Of a stretch of 64,000 nt of DNA, positions 26,177-35,800 are shown piece by piece. This DNA comes from Arthrobacter gengyunqii (GTDB lineage Bacteria; Actinomycetota; Actinomycetes; Actinomycetales; Micrococcaceae): NCBI RefSeq assembly GCF_023022985.1, contig NZ_CP095461.1, positions 1,488,001-1,552,000 of the forward strand, written 5' to 3'. The translations under genes and the position numbers were made by a program. Below the pieces are notes generated by a model that was not told the origin of the DNA, did not search any database, and worked only from the letters and a program-made list of their open reading frames with translations. The number at the start of each line of letters is the position of its first letter. The first letter of the stretch is position 1.

Positions 26177-26373
26177 TTCTGTGTGCAGCTCTGGCGGGAT
26201 GCCGGGTTGTGCCGGAGATCCTGTGTGCAGCTTTGGCGGGATACGGGCGCTCCAGCCCGCCAGAAGTGCACACCAGATGGCCTGCGGGTGGAGCGAAGTC
26301 GCCAAATGTGCGCACCGGTTGACTCCGCCAGCAATCTTCGTGCAGATAACGGGCTTTGCCGTCATCTGCACGA
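26177..26373. repeat. Cluster of five or six degenerate intergenic repeats
   Basis: Two direct copies of about 30 nt (26177-26207 and 26218-26248) share CTGTGTGCAGCT(C/T)TGGCGGGAT. They are followed by inverted, more degenerate copies near 26252-26277, 26290-26317, 26323-26352 and 26360-26375, with cores such as CCCGCCAGAAGTGCACACC and CGCCAGCAATCTTCGTGCAG. The shared pattern is TGTGCA followed by TTTGGCGGG. The 400-nt gap between copA and parC otherwise holds only terminators, so no gene is supported there. Confidence 0.6.
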
Positions 26374-26412
26374 GAGACTCTGCGCTGCATACGCATAAGC
26401 CTCAGGAGACAG

Positions 26413-26448
26413 GAAAGGCCGGACGGTCCACAGACCGCCCGGCCTTTC
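26413..26448 (-). terminator. Terminator after parC
   Basis: Read leftward, GAAAGGCCGGGCGGTC pairs with GACCGTCCGGCCTTTC around a TGTG loop, 10 nt beyond the parC stop. Confidence 0.75.
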
Positions 26449-26458
26449 GCACGCCGCG

Positions 26459-28984
26459 TCAGCCCGCGGCCGGATCCTCACCCGGTTCAACCGGTGTGTT
26501 GCTCGGTCCCACTTGGTCCACCTGGCTGGTCAGCGGAATGCCGGAGCCGTCCCGCCGTCCGTGCTCAGTGGGCAGCGCCCGTGCCACGCCGTTGGCGGCG
26601 GCAGCCTTCGCCGGACCGTGCCCGGCCCACGCCACCACCAGCGCATCCTCGCCCTTCAGGAACCGGTGCGCGCGCACGCCGCCGGTGGCGCGGCCCTTCA
26701 CGGGGTACTCGGCAAACTCGGTCACCTTCACCGATCCGCCCGGCGTTCCGGGCAGCGTCTCGCTGCCCGTGGACACAGTGACGACGACGGCGGCCGGATC
26801 ATTCTGCGCCACCACGCCGAAGAACAGCACATGGTCATCGGCGCCGAGCTTGATCCCGGCAACACCGCCGGCGGTGCGTCCCTGCGGACGAACCAGCGAG
26901 GCGCTGAAGCGCAGCAGCTGTGCCTGTTCGGTAATAAACACCAGCTCGTCGGTGTCCTGCTGCGCCACGCCCAGGCCCACCACTTCATCCTTGGGCTTGA
27001 GCGTGATGGCTTCCCAGTCGTCCCGGTTCAGCGGGTACTCGGGGTTGACCCGTTTCACGATGCCGTTCCGGGTGCCCAGCGCAATGATCTCGTTCAGCGG
27101 CACCAGGCCGATCAGCTTTTCGCCCTTGGCCAGCGTCATGAAGTCCTTCACCGGAACCCCGCCGGCCATGTTCGGCAGGCCCGATGTGGGCGGCAGAGCC
27201 GGCATGTCGAGGACCTGGACACGGACCATCCGGCCCGACGACGTCACCGCCCCGATCTCGCCGCGCGCCGTGGTCTTCACCACCGAGCGGAACACATCGT
27301 GACGCACCCGCTGGCCTGCCTCGGTGAGCGGCTCCTGATTGGAGGTGCGGGCCAGCTGGCCGGAACTGGTGAGGATGACCCAGCAGGGATCGTCGGCAAT
27401 TTCCAGCGGCAGTGCCGCTTTGGCCCCCTTGCCGGTGACGGCGGGAGCGGCGGCAACACCCTTGAGCGGTGATGCAGCCTCGGATTCCAGCAGCACCGTC
27501 CGCCGCGGAGTGGCGTACTTGGCAGCCACTTCGCCGAGTTCATCGGAAACCAGGGACCGCAGCCGCTGCTCGGAATCGAGGATCGCCTGCAGTTCCTTGA
27601 TCGCCAGTTCCAGCTCGTCCTTTTCCTTCTCCAGCTCGATGCGGGAGTACTTGGTGAGCTGGCGCAGCCGCAGTTCCAGGATGTGGTTGGCCTGGATCTC
27701 CGTCAGGTCATAGATGGCCATCAGCCGTTCGCGGGCCTGCGCCGTCTCATCCGAGGAGCGGATGATCTGGATGACCTCGTCAATGTCCACGATTGCGATG
27801 AGCAGGCCCTCGACCAGGTGCAGCCGGTCCTGCTTCTTGCGCAGCCGGAACGCCGTGCGGCGGCGGACGACGCCGAGGCGGTGCGCCACGTAGACCTGCA
27901 GCAGCTCCACCAGCCCCAGGGTCCGGGGCTGCCCGTCCACCAGGGTGACGTTGTTGATGCCGAAGGAATCCTCCATGGGCGTGTACCGGTAGAGCTGGGC
28001 CAGGACGGCGTTGGGATTGAAGCCGTTCTTGAGCTCGATGACCAGGCGCAGTCCGTGGCTGCGGTCCGTCAGGTCCACCACGTCCGAGATGCCCTGCAGC
28101 TTCTTGGAGGTGACCGCGTCCTTGATCTTCTCGATGACTTTCTCCGGGCCCACCATGTACGGCAGCTCGGTGATCACCAGTCCGGTGCGGCGGGCATTGA
28201 GCTGCTCCACCTCCACCTTGGCGCGGGTCTTGAAGGACCCGCGGCCGGACGCGTAGGCGTCGCGGATCCCGTCCAGGCCCACAATCCGCCCGCCGCTGGG
28301 CAGATCCGGGCCGGGGATGAACCGCATCAGCTCATCCAGCGTGGCCTCGGGGTTGGCGATCAGGTGCTGGGTGGCGGCAATGACTTCACCCAGGTTGTGC
28401 GGGGCCATGTTGGTGGCCATGCCGACGGCGATGCCTGTGGTCCCGTTGACCAGCAGGTTGGGGAAGGCGGCCGGAAGCACCTCAGGCTGCATCAGCTGGT
28501 TGTCGTAGTTGGGGACAAAGTCCACCACGTCTTCATCCAGGTGATCCGTCAGCGTCAGCGCCGGAGCGGCCAGCCGGGCCTCGGTGTACCGGGCGGCGGC
28601 GGGGCCGTCGTCGAGCGAGCCGAAGTTCCCGTGCCCGTCGATCAGGGGCAGCCGCAGCGCCCAGTCCTGGGCCATGCGGACCATCGCATCGTAAATGGCG
28701 GAGTCGCCGTGCGGGTGGAGCTTGCCCATGACCTCGCCCACCACGCGCGCGGACTTCACATGGCCGCGGTCCGGCCGCAGGCCCATGTCCGCCATCATGT
28801 ACAGGATGCGCCGCTGGACGGGCTTGAGGCCGTCACGGGCGTCGGGAAGGGCGCGGGAGTAGATCACCGAGTACGCGTACTCGAGGAAGGAACCTTCCAT
28901 CTCGGTGGTGACATCAATGTCGATGATGTTCTCGGCGATTTTCTCGCCGGGTGCTGTTTTGGAGACGGTTTGGCGCCGGGCCAT
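26459..28984 (-). CDS. parC: DNA topoisomerase IV subunit A (ParC)
   Basis: The DNA-cleaving subunit paired with ParE, about 841 residues. The catalytic tyrosine is Y133 in [10 protein letters not shown], the quinolone-determining region has [10 protein letters not shown], and [14 protein letters not shown] is the family start block. The C-terminal domain contains beta-pinwheel repeats such as [18 protein letters not shown] and GTRNGIVKR, and lacks a GyrA box QRRGGKG. The open frame continues far upstream over the next gene, but [10 protein letters not shown] at 28984 is the conserved start; an ATG at 29005 is a second possibility. It is divergent from the GNAT/acyl-CoA ligase gene. Confidence 0.87.
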   Translation of the reverse strand: MARRQTVSKTAPGEKIAENIIDIDVTTEMEGSFLEYAYSVIYSRALPDARDGLKPVQRRILYMMADMGLRPDRGHVKSARVVGEVMGKLHPHGDSAIYDAMVRMAQDWALRLPLIDGHGNFGSLDDGPAAARYTEARLAAPALTLTDHLDEDVVDFVPNYDNQLMQPEVLPAAFPNLLVNGTTGIAVGMATNMAPHNLGEVIAATQHLIANPEATLDELMRFIPGPDLPSGGRIVGLDGIRDAYASGRGSFKTRAKVEVEQLNARRTGLVITELPYMVGPEKVIEKIKDAVTSKKLQGISDVVDLTDRSHGLRLVIELKNGFNPNAVLAQLYRYTPMEDSFGINNVTLVDGQPRTLGLVELLQVYVAHRLGVVRRRTAFRLRKKQDRLHLVEGLLIAIVDIDEVIQIIRSSDETAQARERLMAIYDLTEIQANHILELRLRQLTKYSRIELEKEKDELELAIKELQAILDSEQRLRSLVSDELGEVAAKYATPRRTVLLESEAASPLKGVAAAPAVTGKGAKAALPLEIADDPCWVILTSSGQLARTSNQEPLTEAGQRVRHDVFRSVVKTTARGEIGAVTSSGRMVRVQVLDMPALPPTSGLPNMAGGVPVKDFMTLAKGEKLIGLVPLNEIIALGTRNGIVKRVNPEYPLNRDDWEAITLKPKDEVVGLGVAQQDTDELVFITEQAQLLRFSASLVRPQGRTAGGVAGIKLGADDHVLFFGVVAQNDPAAVVVTVSTGSETLPGTPGGSVKVTEFAEYPVKGRATGGVRAHRFLKGEDALVVAWAGHGPAKAAAANGVARALPTEHGRRDGSGIPLTSQVDQVGPSNTPVEPGEDPAAG

Positions 28985-29086
28985 GCTGTTGTCGGGTCCT
29001 TGCATTGGTAGGGGACTATATGGGTGTGCAGGGGGATCCGGCGCGGCGGCCGAAGCGTCCTGCAGACAGTGGAGAAAATTTCCCAC

Positions 29087-29092
29087 TACTCT
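29087..29092 (+). promoter_or_regulatory. -10 hexamer for a leaderless GNAT/acyl-CoA ligase gene
   Basis: TACTCT ends 6 nt before the ATG at 29099. No ribosome-binding site is present there. Confidence 0.45.
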
Positions 29093-29098
29093 GAGTCT

Positions 29099-31795
29099 AT
29101 GGCGGAGCAGGGACATTACCCCGAATATTGGGAAGCTGACGTGGTGTTGCGGGACGGGGGAACCGGGCATTTGAGACCCGTGACACCCGGGGACGCCCAG
29201 GCGCTGCAGGAGTTCCACATGCGCCAGTCCCAAAGCTCCATCTACCTGCGCTTCTTCACCTACAAGGCCAAGCTCAGCAACAAGGAGCTGGCCCGGTTCA
29301 CCAACGTGGACTACAAGGACCGCGTGGCCTTTGTCATCACCATCGGCTCGGAGATCATCGGGATCGGCCGCTACGACCGCCTGGATGACCCCACCGAAGC
29401 GGAAGTGGCGTTCAACATCGCCGACGGACACCAGGGCCGCGGGCTCGGGTCGATCCTGCTGGAGCACCTGGCTGCCGCGGCACGGGAAAACGGCATCCGC
29501 CGCTTCTCCGCCGAAGTGCTTCCCGAGAACCGGAAAATGATCGGTGTCTTTGCTGATGCCGGCTACGAGGTCCGCCGCCACTTCGACGACGGGGTGATCG
29601 CCCTGGACTTCAACATCGACCCCACTGACAAATCCCGGGCCGTCATGGAATCCCGCGAACACCGCGCCGAGGCCCGCAGCGTGGCGGACCTGCTCTCGCC
29701 GTCGTCCGTTGCCGTGATCGGTGCCAGCCGCGAGTGGGGCACCGTGGGCTACCAGCTGCTGGAACACATCATCGAGGGCGGCTTCACAGGATCCGTGTAC
29801 GCCGTGAACCCGGAGGCCTTCGAGCTGGCCGGAATGGTGTCCTACGCCCGGATCGGGGACGTGCCCGAACCCGTCCAGCTGGCCATCATCGCCGTTCCCT
29901 ACGACCAGGTGCAGTCGGTGGTGGAGGAGTGCGGGCGCGCCGGGGTCAAGGGACTGCTGGTGGCCACCGCGGGCTTCGCGGACGACGGCGAACGCGGCCT
30001 CGCCCGGCAGCGGCGCCTCGTGCGGCACGCCCGCGCCAACGGCATGCGCGTGGTGGGCCCGGCGTCGCTGGGCTTGATCAACACCCGCCCCGGCGTCAGC
30101 CTGAACGCCTCGATGGCCCCGTCCATGCCCGAAGCCGGCGGGCTGGGCCTGTTCAGCCAGTCCCCGGGCATCGGTGTTCTCCTCTACGCGGCGGCCCAGC
30201 GGCGCAGCCTGGGCCTGTCCTCCACCATTTCCGCCGGGAACCGGGCCGATGTGTCCGGCAACGACGCCATGCAGTACTGGGAAGACGACACGGACACGCG
30301 GGTGGTGGGGATGTACCTGGAGTCGGTCGGCAATCCCCGAAAGTTTTCCCGCATCGCCCGCCGCCTGGCCACTTCCAAACCCGTGATCGTCGCCAAGTCC
30401 GACGTCACCGGACTGCAGCTGCCGCCGGGCCACGCCGTGCGGACCACGCAGGCACCGGCCGGAGCGCTGGACGCCATGCTGCGGCAGTCAGGCGTCATCC
30501 GGGTGAACACCAACGAGCAGCTCATGGATGTAGCCCAGATTGCCGTCAGCCAGCCGCTGCCCGCCGGCCGGGCCCTGGCTGTCTTCAGCAATTCCGGCGC
30601 CCTGGGCCGGGTGGTGGCGGACGCCGCCGTCGGCCTGGATCTGGAGGTGGCCAGCCTGCAGACCGATCTGTCGCTGGATACCGGCATGAGCGTCGCCCTG
30701 CCGCTGCTCCGCGCCACCATCACCAAGGCGCTCGCCGACGACGGTGTGCACGCCGGCGTCGTGACCCTGCTGCCGTCGCCCGGGCTGACGATGGAGAAAA
30801 TCGCGGCGTGCCTGCAGGAGTGCGTGGCCGAGACCGGGAAACCCGTTGTCGCCGCCTTCACCGGGATCATGGATCCCTCGGCGCATGTGGAGGGACTCCT
30901 GACCCAAGGGGGCAGGGAGGAGGACGGACGGCAGTCCGGACTGCCGTGCTTCTCCAGCCCGGGGGCCGCCGTTTCGGCGCTCGCCTCCCTGGTCCGGTAC
31001 ACCGAATGGGCCGCCCGCGACCACGGCCACTTTGTCGAGCCGGCCGGGGTGGATCCCGACGGTGCCCACGCCTTTGTGGAAAAGCTCCTGGCCCGGGTCT
31101 CCGGTGACGGGCTGATGCGGCTGTCCTCCGAGGAAACCACGCAGCTGTTGGACTTCTACGGCGTGCAGCTGCTGCCGTCGGTTCCGTTCAACACCGCGGA
31201 GGAGGCCGTGGCGGCAGCGGACTCCCTGGGCTGGCCGGTGGTCATTAAGACCATGGACGAACATCTGCGCCACCGGCTCGACCTGGGCGGGGTGCGGCTG
31301 AACATCTCCAGTCCGGAGGAGCTCCGGTCCAATATTGCGCAGATGAAGCAGTCCCTGGAGCCCTACGGCAGCTTTGAACTCGAGGTGCAGAGCATGGCGC
31401 CGTCGGGACAGGGCTGCACCGTACGGGCCATCGAAGACCCTTTGCTGGGTCCGGTGCTGTCCTTCGGCCTGGCCGGAGACGCAGTCAATCTGCTGGATGA
31501 CTGGGCCCACGGGATTCCGCCGCTGACGGACAATGACGTTGCGGACCTGGTGCGCGCCCCGCGTGCTTCCGGCAAGCTTTTCGGTTACCAGGGACTGCCC
31601 AAGGCCAACGTCGCTGCCCTCGAGGACCTGATTTCCCGGCTCGCGCTTCTCAAGGATGAGCATCCGGAAATTGCGCTGCTGGAAATCAATCCTGTCCTGG
31701 TCTCCACCGCAGGGGTGACTGTGCTCAGCGCGGACGTCCGGCTCGGCAATCCGCAGCAGCGGACCGACAGCGCCCGGAGGGCGATGCGGGACTAG
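29099..31795 (+). CDS. GNAT acetyltransferase fused to ADP-forming acyl-CoA ligase-like domain
   Basis: An 898-residue fusion: a GNAT domain first (about 15-185, acetyl-CoA loop [12 protein letters not shown]), then a CoA-binding Rossmann domain ([15 protein letters not shown]), a succinyl-CoA-ligase-like domain ([15 protein letters not shown]), and a C-terminal ATP-grasp part ([20 protein letters not shown]). The plan resembles protein acetyltransferases of the Pat/AcP family, with the domain order reversed relative to E. coli Pat, and such proteins acetylate other enzymes such as acyl-CoA synthetases. The segment equivalent to the phospho-His loop (usually SHTGA) reads [10 protein letters not shown] and lacks the His, so the ligase half is probably a sensor. 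Start 29099 is chosen from the leaderless signal. Confidence 0.85.
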   Translation: MAEQGHYPEYWEADVVLRDGGTGHLRPVTPGDAQALQEFHMRQSQSSIYLRFFTYKAKLSNKELARFTNVDYKDRVAFVITIGSEIIGIGRYDRLDDPTEAEVAFNIADGHQGRGLGSILLEHLAAAARENGIRRFSAEVLPENRKMIGVFADAGYEVRRHFDDGVIALDFNIDPTDKSRAVMESREHRAEARSVADLLSPSSVAVIGASREWGTVGYQLLEHIIEGGFTGSVYAVNPEAFELAGMVSYARIGDVPEPVQLAIIAVPYDQVQSVVEECGRAGVKGLLVATAGFADDGERGLARQRRLVRHARANGMRVVGPASLGLINTRPGVSLNASMAPSMPEAGGLGLFSQSPGIGVLLYAAAQRRSLGLSSTISAGNRADVSGNDAMQYWEDDTDTRVVGMYLESVGNPRKFSRIARRLATSKPVIVAKSDVTGLQLPPGHAVRTTQAPAGALDAMLRQSGVIRVNTNEQLMDVAQIAVSQPLPAGRALAVFSNSGALGRVVADAAVGLDLEVASLQTDLSLDTGMSVALPLLRATITKALADDGVHAGVVTLLPSPGLTMEKIAACLQECVAETGKPVVAAFTGIMDPSAHVEGLLTQGGREEDGRQSGLPCFSSPGAAVSALASLVRYTEWAARDHGHFVEPAGVDPDGAHAFVEKLLARVSGDGLMRLSSEETTQLLDFYGVQLLPSVPFNTAEEAVAAADSLGWPVVIKTMDEHLRHRLDLGGVRLNISSPEELRSNIAQMKQSLEPYGSFELEVQSMAPSGQGCTVRAIEDPLLGPVLSFGLAGDAVNLLDDWAHGIPPLTDNDVADLVRAPRASGKLFGYQGLPKANVAALEDLISRLALLKDEHPEIALLEINPVLVSTAGVTVLSADVRLGNPQQRTDSARRAMRD

Positions 31796-31889
31796 CTCTA
31801 CTGAGGCGGCAGAGCGATCCAGGACTCACTTGGGTATGCTCCCGCGCGCCATTTAGGTACTGGGGCTCTCTCTGGGGGAAACTGGATGC

Positions 31890-32561
31890 ATGTCGCCGTT
31901 ACTTTCCGCTGAACGCCGCAGCCTCGACGCTTCCATGGAGCGGGCAGGCTTTTACCCCACCCTCCTGGCCGACGTAGTTCACGATGCCCTGGACGGCCGT
32001 GAACCGTTGTCCCACCTGATTCATTTGGAAACGCACTTCGAGCGCACAGAGGTGCACCGGCACATCACCGTGCTCGTGCTGACCGAGGACATGCTGGTGA
32101 TCACCCATGTGGATGACCAGCAGCTGGACGACGCCGGCGAGCAGATGATGGCCCAGGTTTCCACGGAATCCGTTCCCGTCACCCAAATCCGTTCGGTGGT
32201 CCTGGGATACATGTATGCCCAGCCGCAGGACTACAAGCCCTCCGACCAGGCCCGCGAACTGACCCTGGCCATCGCCTGGTCCGGCGGCCAGCGCCTGGAC
32301 ATGGGTCCGGCAGGCTGCGCGGATCCGCAGTGCGACGCCGACCACGGCTACACCGGCACCATCGCCCAGGAGGACATTGTGCTCCGGGTCAGTGCAGAGG
32401 CAGACGGCGCCCAAGCCGTGCAGAACGCCAAGGACTTCGCCCGTGCGCTGCGCAAGGTCAACACGGACACCGTTAACGCGCGGGCCATGGAACCCGGAGA
32501 TGCCCGCCAGCGCGTTGCGGGCATCGGCAGCCGGTTCAACCGCAGCCACCACCAGCGGTAA
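31890..32561 (+). CDS. DUF5998 family protein
   Basis: A 223-residue soluble protein matching DUF5998, commonly found in actinobacteria directly before a phosphodiesterase-like gene, as here. Readable blocks are FYPTLLADVVHDALDG, HFERTEVHRHITVLVLTEDML and TQIRSVVLGYMYAQP. A Cys/His-containing stretch, GCADPQCDADHGYTG, could bind a metal. Function is unknown. Start ATG 31890 with GGGGGAA about 10 nt upstream. The next gene starts 7 nt after its stop, so they form an operon. Confidence 0.75.
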   Translation: MSPLLSAERRSLDASMERAGFYPTLLADVVHDALDGREPLSHLIHLETHFERTEVHRHITVLVLTEDMLVITHVDDQQLDDAGEQMMAQVSTESVPVTQIRSVVLGYMYAQPQDYKPSDQARELTLAIAWSGGQRLDMGPAGCADPQCDADHGYTGTIAQEDIVLRVSAEADGAQAVQNAKDFARALRKVNTDTVNARAMEPGDARQRVAGIGSRFNRSHHQR

Positions 32562-32567
32562 GGGGTT

Positions 32568-33803
32568 ATGAACTCCTCCTCCGGAACAGGATCCGCCTCC
32601 GAACGTCCGTCCGCTGACCCGCTGCCGCCGGCCCCCGGCTACGGACGCAGCAGTGTTGCAGACGTCCTCACCAGCTCGGCCGCTGTCCTTGGCGTTCCCG
32701 GTTTCGAGAACACCCTGAACCTGCCGGCCGCCAGGCGCGTGTGCGTGGTCATGGTGGACGGCCTCGGCTGGTCCCTGCTCAAGCAGCGCGGCGGCCACGC
32801 ACCGTTCCTGCGCGGCTTCGTGCCTTCGGCGCGGGTCCTGACCGCCGCTTTCCCCACCACGACGGCGGCGTCCCTGGCCTCGCTGGGGACAGGGCGCCCC
32901 CCGGGTGAACACGGCATGGTGGGCTATGACGTACTGGATCCCGAACAGGACAAAGTCGTCAACATGCTCGGCAACTGGGATGCCGGCGTGGACCCTCAGC
33001 GCTGGCAGCCCTGCCCCACGGTCCTGGAACGCGCAGCCGAACACATCCCGGTGGCCTCAGTAAGCCTGCCCCGCTTCGCGGACTCGGCCATGACCCGGGC
33101 CGCCCTGCGCGGAGGCGAGTTCATCGGCGCCACCGGCGTCCATGCCCGGGTGGCGGCTGCGGCCCAGGCCCTGGCCGCAGCTCCGCGGATGCTGATGTAC
33201 CTGTACTGGAACGAGCTGGACAAGGCCGGTCACAAGCACGGTTCGCAGTCCCAGCAGTGGGGCTTCCAGCTTGAGGAGCTGGACAGCGCGCTGAAGCTGC
33301 TGGCCGCCCGGCTTCCGGCTGACACGCTGCTGCTGCTTACGGCGGACCACGGCATGGTGGACATCGCGCCGGAGCACCGCTATGACTTCTCGGCCGACCC
33401 CTCGCTGACTGCCGGAGTGCGGCACACCGCAGGCGAACCCCGCATGGTGCACCTGTATCTCGAGCCCGGCACCGGCGAGCAGGACCGGGAGAGCCTGATG
33501 GACTCCTGGCGGCGCGCCTATGGCAAGAAAATCTGGATCGCCACGCGGGAGGAAGCCGTCAACGCAGGCTATTTCGGCGCGGTTGTTTCACCGGAGGTAC
33601 TGCCGCGCATCGGGGACGTGCTGGTGTTGGCCCGCGAGCCGATCGCGCTGTACGACCTTCGGCGGATGAAGTCCTCGTCCTTGGAAGTGGTGGGCCAGCA
33701 CGGCTCCCTGACCCGCGCGGAGCGGGAAGTTCCGCTGCTGCAGCTCGCTGCACCGGCCATGAAGCGCAATCCCGGGGCACAGGCCGGCGGGAGAAAGAAG
33801 TAA
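32568..33803 (+). CDS. Alkaline phosphatase superfamily (nucleotide pyrophosphatase/phosphodiesterase-like)
   Basis: A 411-residue metal-dependent hydrolase of the alkaline phosphatase superfamily. Metal- and substrate-binding elements are visible in order: VVMVDGLG (Asp), FPTTTAASLASLGTG (nucleophile Thr), GEHGMVGYD, NELDKAGHKHG (Asp and His) and TADHGMVDI (Asp-His). This matches the nucleotide pyrophosphatase/phosphodiesterase branch. No signal peptide is seen, so it likely acts in the cytoplasm. Its substrate is unknown. It lies between DUF5998 (6-nt gap) and the thymidine kinase gene (2-nt gap), all on one probable transcript. Confidence 0.85.
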   Translation: MNSSSGTGSASERPSADPLPPAPGYGRSSVADVLTSSAAVLGVPGFENTLNLPAARRVCVVMVDGLGWSLLKQRGGHAPFLRGFVPSARVLTAAFPTTTAASLASLGTGRPPGEHGMVGYDVLDPEQDKVVNMLGNWDAGVDPQRWQPCPTVLERAAEHIPVASVSLPRFADSAMTRAALRGGEFIGATGVHARVAAAAQALAAAPRMLMYLYWNELDKAGHKHGSQSQQWGFQLEELDSALKLLAARLPADTLLLLTADHGMVDIAPEHRYDFSADPSLTAGVRHTAGEPRMVHLYLEPGTGEQDRESLMDSWRRAYGKKIWIATREEAVNAGYFGAVVSPEVLPRIGDVLVLAREPIALYDLRRMKSSSLEVVGQHGSLTRAEREVPLLQLAAPAMKRNPGAQAGGRKK

Positions 33804-33805
33804 CC

Positions 33806-34561
33806 GTGGCCGAGCTTGTTTTCTTTTCCGGGACCATGGACTGCGGCAAATCCACGCTGGCGTTGCAAATGGACTACAACCACAGTGCCCGCGGCCGCGG
33901 TGGAATCCTCTTCAGCCGCAACGACCGGGCGGGGGAATCGATGATTTCCTCCCGTCTGGGCCTTCGCACACCGGCGGTTGAAGTCACTGATTCCACCGAC
34001 TTTTGGACCGAAGTCACGGACCGCCGCCGGTCCGGATCAACAGTGGACTACCTCATTTGCGACGAAGCGCAGTTTTACTCTGCCGATCAGGTGGAGCAGC
34101 TGGCACGGGTGGTGGATGAGTTGTGCGTGGATGTCTTTGCCTTCGGCATCACCTCGGATTTCCGAACCCGGCTTTTCCCCGGCTCCCAGCGCCTGATCGA
34201 GCTGGCGGACCGGATGGAAGTGCTGCAGGTGCGCGCCCTGTGCTGGTGCGGACGCCGCGCCACCCACAATGCCCGGACCGTGGACGGGGTCATGGTGGTC
34301 GAAGGTGATCAGGTGGTTGTTGGCGACGTGGGCAAGCATGCTCCGGCGGCAGGAACGCCCGGGGCCGCCGAGTCCGTCACGGAGGAACCGCTCTTCGCCG
34401 CCGATGCGGTGAAAACTGCGCCGGTGGTCGGTTATGAGACGCTGTGCCGGCGGCATTACATGCGCCGGGTCACGGCCCACAAGGCCCAGGCCATTTCCGA
34501 AGTGGCAGCCGAGGCACCGGCGGATCTGGACGTCTGCGCCGTGCATCCGCGTTTTCCCTGA
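33806..34561 (+). CDS. tdk: Thymidine kinase
   Basis: A salvage enzyme phosphorylating thymidine to dTMP. The 251-residue protein has the P-loop GTMDCGKST (about 9-17), the Walker B-like CDEAQFY, and the zinc-binding lasso with CWCGRRA and CRRHY. An insert of about 20 residues, Ala/Gly/Glu-rich, lies between the two zinc pairs (near residues 180-195), longer than usual. The start is GTG, 2 nt after the upstream stop. The gene ends the operon begun at DUF5998 and is followed by an accessory island. Confidence 0.9.
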   Translation: MAELVFFSGTMDCGKSTLALQMDYNHSARGRGGILFSRNDRAGESMISSRLGLRTPAVEVTDSTDFWTEVTDRRRSGSTVDYLICDEAQFYSADQVEQLARVVDELCVDVFAFGITSDFRTRLFPGSQRLIELADRMEVLQVRALCWCGRRATHNARTVDGVMVVEGDQVVVGDVGKHAPAAGTPGAAESVTEEPLFAADAVKTAPVVGYETLCRRHYMRRVTAHKAQAISEVAAEAPADLDVCAVHPRFP

Positions 34562-34900
34562 CGCTCGGCAGCATGTGCGGCCCGCGCCGCCTGGCCCTGT
34601 ATGTCGGTGGAAACGCGGGCCAAATCGTGAAGCGCCGTGATGGCGGAGATCAGTTGCTCTTTGGTGGGTGCAGTGCCGTCGGCTGGGCCTGCATCGTGCT
34701 GTGCCGCGATCCGGGACAGCTCGACCGCAAAGCGGTCATCGATCTGCAGCGTCGTCGCCCGGGCGCCAGGATTCTGGCCGGGAGATGGCGGCAGAACGCC
34801 GGCTTGCGCCGATAGGAGCGAAACAATGCGCCCAATCGCCAGAGCCCAACCCGCAACGCTGGGCTCGCTTGCATGTTGAGCGGAGACAAGGTCACCTTGC
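34562..34900 (-). pseudogene. Possible leftward gene remnant without start codon
   Basis: One leftward frame stays open through this gap and reads like real protein: SLLSAQAGVLPPSPGQNPGA, then TLQIDDRFAVELSRIAAQHD and KEQLISAITALHDLARVSTD. The amphipathic helical pattern and codon bias look genuine, but no ATG/GTG/TTG opens the frame at its upstream end and the frame runs into the antisense of tdk. I read it as the decayed tail of a gene cut off when the ABC island arrived. Family not recognised. The rest of the gap has no supported gene. Confidence 0.35.
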
Positions 34901-34960
34901 GGGCACGGCGGCGAAAGCCGTTCGACGGCACCGTGCGTCTGGCGTCCCCGGCCCGCGATC

Positions 34961-35776
34961 CTATGCTTCGGGAGCGGTGGCCGGGATCGACGCCGTCACC
35001 GAGAGTGCCGAGTGATGTTTGGCCTTCTGAATCTCCGCATAGAGATCATGCCGCAATTGCGCGAATCGCGGCAGAGCCCGAGTCGATAGCTGATCCCGGT
35101 CGTCGGGAAGATCGATAATCATTTCCTTTTGAACGATAGTGGGCGTCGAAGAGAGCACTATGACCCGCTCAGAAAGGTAAACTGCCTCGTCGATGTCGTG
35201 GGTAACAAAGAGCGTCGTGATGCCGAGATCACGCCATATTTGCCTCACCAAATCCTCAAGGTCCGCGCGCGTCTGCGCATCCACCGCAGCGAACGGTTCA
35301 TCCATCAGCAGCACATCCGGCTTATAGGCGATGGCTCTCGCTATGGCCACGCGCTGCTGCATCCCTCCGGAGAGTTGCCAAGGATAAGATCGACCGGACT
35401 TGTCGAGCCCAACAAGGGCCAGGGCTTCCGCTACCCGCGCCTTTCGCTCGGTCTTGGCAACTTTCTGTTCGGTCAACGGCAGTTCGACATTCTGGTCGAC
35501 CCGCATCCACGGAAACAGGCTGCGCCCGTACTCTTGGAAGACCACGGCGAGGCCCTCCGGTGGACCCGAGACCGGCTTTCCAGACACATGGACTGTGCCC
35601 TTCGTCGGCTTCAGAAGTCCTGCCATGCATTTGAGCAGAGTTGTCTTGCCGCTGCCGGACGGTCCGACCAGGCAAACAAATTCACCTTGGCCAACGGAGA
35701 AATCGACATCACGAAGCGCTTCAAAAGAGGAATCAGCGGTTCGGTAGGTCTTCTGCAGATTTCTTACTTCAAGCAT
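34961..35776 (-). CDS. ABC transporter ATP-binding protein (SsuB/TauB/NrtD type)
   Basis: A 271-residue ATPase that powers the importer encoded upstream. Walker A is GPSGSGKTTL (about 39-48), the Q-loop is VVFQEYGRSLFPW, the signature is LSGGMQQR, and Walker B plus the D-loop read LLMDEPFAAVDAQTR, with H-loop FVTHDIDEA. It is closest in pattern to ATPases of nitrate, sulfonate or taurine importers. It is the last gene of a leftward four-gene operon, 24 nt after the second permease. Its base composition is less GC-rich than flanking housekeeping genes, in keeping with an acquired island. Confidence 0.9.
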   Translation of the reverse strand: MLEVRNLQKTYRTADSSFEALRDVDFSVGQGEFVCLVGPSGSGKTTLLKCMAGLLKPTKGTVHVSGKPVSGPPEGLAVVFQEYGRSLFPWMRVDQNVELPLTEQKVAKTERKARVAEALALVGLDKSGRSYPWQLSGGMQQRVAIARAIAYKPDVLLMDEPFAAVDAQTRADLEDLVRQIWRDLGITTLFVTHDIDEAVYLSERVIVLSSTPTIVQKEMIIDLPDDRDQLSTRALPRFAQLRHDLYAEIQKAKHHSALSVTASIPATAPEA

Positions 35777-35800
35777 CAGTGTCCTTTTTCTGCTCAGTGA

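Noticed and set aside
26056..26458. CRISPR array in the repeat cluster
   Set aside because: The repeats are degenerate, in both orientations and irregularly spaced, and no cas gene is present.
28985..30433. Apparent N-terminal extension of the parC frame to 1324 residues
   Set aside because: The added part is antisense to the GNAT/acyl-CoA ligase gene, which has clear conserved motifs; ParC homologues start at MARRQT.
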